NCBI GenBank assembly: GCA_023701085.1
Contig: JAMPXR010000067.1
Location: forward strand, 1 to 9,536
Reading direction: 5' to 3'
DNA length: 9,536 nt
From: Ramlibacter sp.
GTDB taxonomy: Bacteria; Pseudomonadota; Gammaproteobacteria; Burkholderiales; Burkholderiaceae_C
Shown: positions 6,553 through 9,536 of the stretch, one piece after another
How the letters are laid out: the number at the start of each line of letters is the position of its first letter
Numbering within the stretch: position 1 is the stretch's first letter
Notes under the pieces: model-generated
What the model was told of the DNA's origin: nothing
Seen by the model: the letters and a program-made list of their open reading frames with translations, nothing else
The model's database searches: none
Position numbers and translations under genes: made by a program

Positions 6553-7455
6553 ATGAAACGCCGCACCTTGCTGTTGCACCTGTTGCCTGCGCTGGGCGCG
6601 GCCCGCTCCGTGGCGCAGTCCGGCGCACCCGTGACCCCGCTGTCCAAGCCGATTCCCTCCTCGGGCGAGCAGATTCCGGTGGTCGGGCTGGGAAGCTGGA
6701 TCACCTTCAACGTCGGCAACGATCCGTCCGCGCGTGAGCAGTGCGCCGAAGTCATGCGCGGCTTTTTCGCGTCGGGCGGCCGCCTGATCGATTCCTCGCC
6801 GATGTATGGGTCGTCCCAAGGCGTGATCGGCGAAGGGCTGCGGAAGATCGGGGCGCAGCGGGCGGTGTTGTCGGCCGACAAAGTGTGGACGGCGGCCAGC
6901 GGCGCGCGGCAGATCGAGGCTTCGCGCCAGCTGTGGCGCCTGAGCCGGTTCGACCTGCTGCAGGTGCACAACCTGCTGGCCTGGCAGGAGCAACTGGCCC
7001 TGCTGCAGGCCATGAAGGCCGCGGGCCGCGTGCGTTATGTGGGCATCACGACCTCGGAAGGGCGGCGCCACAGCGAAATGGAGCAGATCATGCGCAAGCA
7101 CCGCATCGATTTCGTCCAGCTCACCTACAACCTGCTCGATCGCGAGGCCGAGCAGCGGCTGCTGCCCTTGGCGCGGGAACGTGGCATCGCCGTACTGGCG
7201 AACCGGCCGTTCCGCGAAGGCGCGCTGCTGGACCGGCTGAAACGCCATCCGTTGCCGGGCTGGGCCGGCGAGATCGACTGCGCCAGCTGGGCACAGGTCG
7301 CGCTGAAGTTCATCGTGTCGCACCCGGCCGTCACCTGCGCCATTCCCGCCACCAGCAGCGTCGCTCACGTGCGGGAGAACATGGCGGCCTGTACCGGGCG
7401 ATTGCCCGACGAGGCCATGCGCAGGCGCATGGCGGCCGACGCCGAAAAGCTCTGA
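6553..7455 (+). CDS. Exported-type aldo/keto reductase
   Basis: A 300-residue NAD(P)H-dependent oxidoreductase of the aldo/keto reductase (AKR) TIM-barrel family. The catalytic tetrad is intact: D80 and Y85 in RLIDSSPMYGSS, K110 in LSADKVW, and H139 in LLQVHN. Later barrel motifs include GRVRYVGITTSEG (158-170), FVQLTYNLLDREAE (187-200) and IAVLANRPFREGALL. The N-terminus MKRRTLLLHLLPALGAARSVAQ is unusual for an AKR. It has a twin-arginine pair followed by a hydrophobic stretch, compatible with Tat export of a cofactor-loaded enzyme, though the motif is short of the full SRRxFLK consensus. The length without the leader, about 275, is normal. The ribosome binding site is weak. The stop is 3 bp before the membrane protein gene, so they form an operon. 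Substrate unknown. Confidence 0.92.
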   Translation: MKRRTLLLHLLPALGAARSVAQSGAPVTPLSKPIPSSGEQIPVVGLGSWITFNVGNDPSAREQCAEVMRGFFASGGRLIDSSPMYGSSQGVIGEGLRKIGAQRAVLSADKVWTAASGARQIEASRQLWRLSRFDLLQVHNLLAWQEQLALLQAMKAAGRVRYVGITTSEGRRHSEMEQIMRKHRIDFVQLTYNLLDREAEQRLLPLARERGIAVLANRPFREGALLDRLKRHPLPGWAGEIDCASWAQVALKFIVSHPAVTCAIPATSSVAHVRENMAACTGRLPDEAMRRRMAADAEKL

Positions 7456-7458
7456 GCC

Positions 7459-8052
7459 ATGCCCGACTGGTGGAGCTACCGGCTGTCGGACTTCATGATG
7501 TTTTCCCCCAGGGCCTACTGGCGCCTGGTCGAGATCTACAACCTGGAGTCATGGCCGGCGCAGCCCGTGGGCCTCGCGGTGGGCTTGCTGCTGCTCTGGC
7601 TCGTGCTCGTGCCGCGGCCCGGTGCCGGGCGCATCGTGGCGGCCGCTCTGGCGCTGGTCTGGCTGTGGGTCGCGTGGGCCTTCCATTGGCAGCGCTACTC
7701 GAGCATCAACTGGGCGGCTTTCTATTTCGCGGGCGTGTTCACGCTGCAGGCCGTGTTGCTGCTCATCCTTGGCGTGTTGCATCGCGGCGGGCAGGTGGCG
7801 CCCAGCGCCGCCGTGCCCAACCTCGGATGGACGCTCGCGGTTTGCGGCGTCGTGCTCTACCCCCTGGCGGGGCTGGCGGCCGGGCGGCCCTGGACCCAGG
7901 CCGAGGTGTTCGGTGTGATGCCGGAGCCGACGGCGCTGGCCAGCCTGGGCTTTCTGCTGGCGGGCGGCCAACCCTATGCGCGCTCGCTGTCCGTCCTGCC
8001 GGCGCTGTCGTTCCTCGTGGGCATGGCAACGCTCTGGGGCTTGTCGCATTGA
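7459..8052 (+). CDS. DUF6064-like multi-pass membrane protein
   Basis: A 197-residue integral membrane protein starting 3 bp after the reductase stop and hence translationally linked to it. About six hydrophobic segments are visible: 36-52, 57-76, 86-107, 119-140, 156-170 and 176-195. The N-terminal FSPRAYWRLVEIYNLESWPAQ and the YPLAGLAAG...EVFGVMPEPTALASLGFLL block (134-167) match what I recall of the DUF6064 family, which has no known function. Trp and Tyr residues cluster near the predicted membrane boundaries. Pairing with an export-type reductase suggests a membrane-associated redox pair, but no haem- or quinone-binding histidine pattern is evident (only scattered H76, H108 and H197). 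That functional link is speculation. Confidence 0.85.
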   Translation: MPDWWSYRLSDFMMFSPRAYWRLVEIYNLESWPAQPVGLAVGLLLLWLVLVPRPGAGRIVAAALALVWLWVAWAFHWQRYSSINWAAFYFAGVFTLQAVLLLILGVLHRGGQVAPSAAVPNLGWTLAVCGVVLYPLAGLAAGRPWTQAEVFGVMPEPTALASLGFLLAGGQPYARSLSVLPALSFLVGMATLWGLSH

Positions 8053-8160
8053 TGCCGCGCCGGACAAGCGTGCGCGCTGTATCGCTGCAGGCCCCGCCTT
8101 CGTTCGATGTCTGACTTGTCCTACATCCGCAAATGGCCCCGCTCGATAGCATGCCCTCAT

Positions 8161-8200
8161 GCGTCTGCATGCGCGGCCTGTCCAGGCCGCGTGCAGACGC
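8161..8200 (+). promoter_or_regulatory. Long hairpin directly upstream of the 91-residue protein gene
   Basis: GCGTCTGCA (8161-8169) pairs with TGCAGACGC (8192-8200), and CGCGGCCTG (8172-8180) pairs with CAGGCCGCG (8183-8191). Together they make an 18-bp stem broken only by a 2-nt bulge (TG, 8170-8171), with a very tight apex. It ends 7 nt before the first ATG (8208), exactly where a ribosome binding site should be, and no Shine-Dalgarno sequence is visible. No T-run follows on the plus strand, so it is not a normal terminator. The structure is seen directly. A role in controlling translation, or as a protein-binding palindrome, is inference. Confidence 0.6.
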
Positions 8201-8207
8201 GACAGTC

Positions 8208-8483
8208 ATGATGCGATACAACCGTGCCGAACACGCCAAGGTGCAGGCCCTGCAGCAAGAGGTTTCGCGGGCCGAAGCCGATTACCAGCGCCTGCGTGCC
8301 GCATACCTCGAGATCGCGAAGAATGAACCTGGGCATGAGGTCGCGCTGGCCATGATCGGCGCCGACATGGACCGGGCCCATGCCCACTTGCAGGCCCTCA
8401 TCGGCTTGCCGCGGCTGCCTTTCACGCACGAGCCCAGCACCGTGGTTCGGCGCGAGGCGCGGCGACTGACCGAGAACCATTGA
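8208..8483 (+). CDS. Small helical hypothetical protein
   Basis: A 91-residue soluble protein beginning MMRYNRAEHAKVQALQQEVS. Two adjacent ATGs (8208, 8211) can serve as start. An upstream in-frame ATG at 8133 would add 25 Cys/Arg-containing residues that run straight through the hairpin at 8161-8200, so it is unlikely. Residues about 5-38 are an amphipathic helix with coiled-coil character (KVQALQQEVSRAEADYQRLRAAYLEIAKN). A second helix spans about 42-66 (HEVALAMIGADMDRAHAHLQALIGL), and a basic tail (RREARRLTENH) closes the chain. There is no signal peptide or membrane segment. I do not recognise the family. It is separated by 93 bp from the Pro-rich ORFs downstream and could share their transcript. 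Confidence 0.72.
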   Translation: MMRYNRAEHAKVQALQQEVSRAEADYQRLRAAYLEIAKNEPGHEVALAMIGADMDRAHAHLQALIGLPRLPFTHEPSTVVRREARRLTENH

Positions 8484-8576
8484 CCGGGCGTCGGCCTGCG
8501 CCGACACGCACAAGGCGCCTGCGCCGAGGGCCGCGGCGCCCGTTGAGCCGCCACCCTCTGGCCGAAGGAGTTCGCC

Positions 8577-8744
8577 ATGATCCCGTACGACGTCGACCCC
8601 AGCCTGCATACGGCCGAGCCCGAGTCCCAGAAGCTGGGGGACGGGTTTTCGCCGCCGCGTCATGCAAAGCCCGATGCGCAGGCCGATGACGCGAGGCCGA
8701 TGCAGCCCGAACCCGCGCCCCCGCCGCCGCGCCAGAGGCCCTGA
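8577..8744 (+). CDS. Tiny proline-rich protein 1 of four
   Basis: A 55-residue ORF preceded by a very good ribosome binding site (GAAGGAG, 8564-8570). It begins MIPYDVDPSLHTAEPES and ends in a run MQPEPAPPPPRQRP; 14 of 55 residues are proline. The N-terminal half contains Asp/Glu and a GDGFSPP motif. No helix-forming, membrane or signal segment is apparent, so it should be disordered. I have an impression that proteins starting MIPYDVDPSLH recur in Comamonadaceae genomes, but cannot confirm it. It is the first of four consecutive short Pro-rich ORFs; the next start is 2 bp after its stop. Confidence 0.65.
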   Translation: MIPYDVDPSLHTAEPESQKLGDGFSPPRHAKPDAQADDARPMQPEPAPPPPRQRP

Positions 8745-8746
8745 AC

Positions 8747-8899
8747 ATGGCCACCCATCCCGTCGAGCCGGAACCCCTGCCGCCCGGCCCGGAACCCACG
8801 GTGCCCAATCCCTCGCATCTGCCGGTCGAGCCGGATTTCGGTCCGATGCCGCCGCCGGTCGAACCGGAAGACCCGCGCGGCAAACCGCCTGCCTTATGA
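8747..8899 (+). CDS. Tiny proline-rich protein 2 of four
   Basis: A 50-residue ORF, ATG 2 bp after the previous stop, with AGAGG (8734-8738) in the preceding gene as probable ribosome binding site. It is the most extreme of the set: 19 of 50 residues are proline, with VEPEP, PVEPD and PVEPEDP repeats spaced through MATHPVEPEPLPPGPEPTVP and the rest. Glu/Asp make it acidic, and it must be extended or disordered. Its end overlaps a possible ATGA coupling site at 8896-8899. Function unknown; binding to an SH3-like or other polyproline-recognising partner, or a cell-envelope spacer role, is only conjecture. Confidence 0.6.
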   Translation: MATHPVEPEPLPPGPEPTVPNPSHLPVEPDFGPMPPPVEPEDPRGKPPAL

Positions 8900-8910
8900 G
8901 GATGCCCCCG

Positions 8911-9087
8911 ATGAGAACCGCTGTCCCCGCCACCGGGCTGACGCCCCCGCGCCAGGGGCTGGAGCGCGAGGAGCCGGAACTGGCCGAGGAAGACGACATT
9001 CCTGCGGACGACGGCAGCGCCATCCCGCCCGACGAGCCCGCCGCGCAGCCGCAGCAACAGCCCTTGCGGCACGTCGAAAGGGAATGA
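8911..9087 (+). CDS. Tiny acidic proline-rich protein 3 of four
   Basis: A 58-residue ORF (MRTAVPATGLTPPRQGLERE...). I prefer the ATG at 8911 because TGAGGA (8897-8902) lies 8 nt before it. In-frame ATGs at 8896 and 8902 are alternatives; the first would overlap the previous stop as ATGA and imply translational coupling. Ten residues are proline and the central part is strongly acidic (LEREEPELAEEDDIPADDG), followed by a Gln-rich stretch PQQQPLRHVERE. No known domain. Codons keep G/C in third position, supporting real coding. Confidence 0.6.
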   Translation: MRTAVPATGLTPPRQGLEREEPELAEEDDIPADDGSAIPPDEPAAQPQQQPLRHVERE

Positions 9088-9092
9088 TCGCC

Positions 9093-9257
9093 ATGCTCGC
9101 CGCGACGGCCGCGCCTGCGACGCCCGCAACGCCTGCGCCAACGCCCACGCACGCGCCCAAGCCGGTCGATCCCGAACCCTTGCAGGAGCCGATCGATCCC
9201 GAAAAAGGCCGGGTCAAGACACCCGAGCCGGGCAAGTCAGAGCATCCCACGCAGTGA
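9093..9257 (+). CDS. Tiny proline-rich protein 4 of four
   Basis: A 54-residue ORF starting 5 bp after the previous stop, with AAAGGGA (9077-9083) as ribosome binding site. An in-frame ATG at 9084 overlaps the preceding TGA as ATGA and is the alternative start. The first part is an Ala/Thr/Pro repeat (APATPATPAPTPTHAP) and the second carries VDPEP and IDPEK repeats recalling the VEPEP units of protein 2; 14 of 54 residues are proline. The Ala/Thr/Pro stretch looks like a linker of the kind found between domains of exported proteins, but there is no convincing signal peptide. Function unknown. Confidence 0.58.
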   Translation: MLAATAAPATPATPAPTPTHAPKPVDPEPLQEPIDPEKGRVKTPEPGKSEHPTQ

Positions 9258-9258
9258 C

Positions 9259-9536
9259 TTGCCGTGGGGATGCGCGCGATTTACGTACTGCCGCGTAGGC
9301 AGCTTCCGACGGCTGGACTGGCCCTGGACCTATCGCTACGCCGCGCTCGCCGACCACAATCGCTACATGGATGAGAAAGCAGTCTATGGCATCACGGCGC
9401 TGCGCTACGCCGGCGCGCAGCTCGTCGAAGCGATGATGGGCCTGATCGACAGCGCGCGCAGCAGCTGGGACCTGCGGCCGGCGCCCACGCGCCTGAGCGA
9501 GGTGGTGGACCGCCTGGTGGAAGGCGACACCATCAT
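9259..9536 (+). CDS. Partial coding region of unknown function, start uncertain, runs off the window
   Basis: The frame is open from the previous gene to the end of the window and has convincing codon usage from about 9292 onward. It encodes RVGSFRRLDWPWTYRYAALA, then a helical stretch DEKAVYGITALRYAGAQLVE and RLSEVVDRLVEGDTI. The only in-frame start before the conserved-looking part is a TTG at 9259, without a ribosome binding site. The first ATG (9367) would cut off the Trp/Tyr-rich segment. Either a rare start is used, or the gene lost its 5' end or has a frameshift near 9290. A competing ATG at 9270 is in a different frame that stops soon after. I do not recognise the family. Confidence 0.45.
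   Translation, partial: MPWGCARFTYCRVGSFRRLDWPWTYRYAALADHNRYMDEKAVYGITALRYAGAQLVEAMMGLIDSARSSWDLRPAPTRLSEVVDRLVEGDTI

Noticed and set aside
6741..8114. 457-residue plus-strand ORF overlapping the reductase and membrane protein
   Set aside because: Out-of-frame Arg/Ala/Gly-rich translation through two genes with intact motifs; no start signal.
8113..8150. Sigma-70 promoter for the 91-residue gene (TTGTCC ... GATAGC)
   Set aside because: The two elements are about 23 bp apart, too far for a standard promoter; no better pair was seen in the gap 8053-8207.
8484..8576. Short GC-rich hairpins (such as GTCGGC/GCCGAC at 8490-8505) as a terminator
   Set aside because: The stem is only 6 bp and no T-tract follows; such pairs occur by chance in DNA of this composition.

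Overview
The window looks like chromosomal DNA of a GC-rich betaproteobacterium, most likely Burkholderiales/Comamonadaceae. The support is strong G/C preference at third codon positions, a proteobacterial-type tRNA-Asp with an encoded CCA end, a CadC-like regulator with a TolB-like middle domain and TPRs, a short coiled-coil XRE regulator and a DUF6064-type membrane protein. The lineage is an inference from gene families; no marker gene settles it. There is no integrase, transposase, CRISPR array or phage gene.

Left part (1-5900). A tRNA-Asp with a strong intrinsic terminator is followed by a small secreted protein (256-690). Convergent to it is a large membrane-anchored one-component regulator (709-2394, minus). 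Divergent from the regulator is a plus-strand run: a beta-propeller lipoprotein (2626-4251), a second lipoprotein (4300-4929), a C-terminal remnant of a lipocalin-like gene (4977-5162) and a secreted protein (5198-5875) that shares a C-terminal signature with the second lipoprotein. The most interesting signal here is a block of about 60 bp that occurs twice, at 153-217 and 2417-2482. The copies lie upstream of the two secreted-protein genes on either side of the regulator. Each copy starts with 7-bp half-sites repeated at 11-bp spacing, the geometry used by OmpR/PhoB-type winged helices, and the first codons of both downstream genes are also alike. I infer a small regulon of cell-envelope proteins controlled by the regulator lying between them.

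Middle part (5900-8060). A small XRE-type regulator (minus) is divergent from a two-gene unit: an aldo/keto reductase with an N-terminal export-like signal and intact catalytic tetrad, followed 3 bp later by a multi-pass DUF6064-like membrane protein.

Right part (8060-9536). A long hairpin sits directly in front of a 91-residue helical protein gene. After it come four tiny, closely packed, proline-rich and largely acidic ORFs (50-58 residues each), most with their own ribosome binding site and with ATGA stop/start overlaps available at two junctions. The window ends inside an unrecognised coding region with no clear start. The tandem Pro-rich ORFs and the duplicated operator blocks are the best candidates for undescribed biology.
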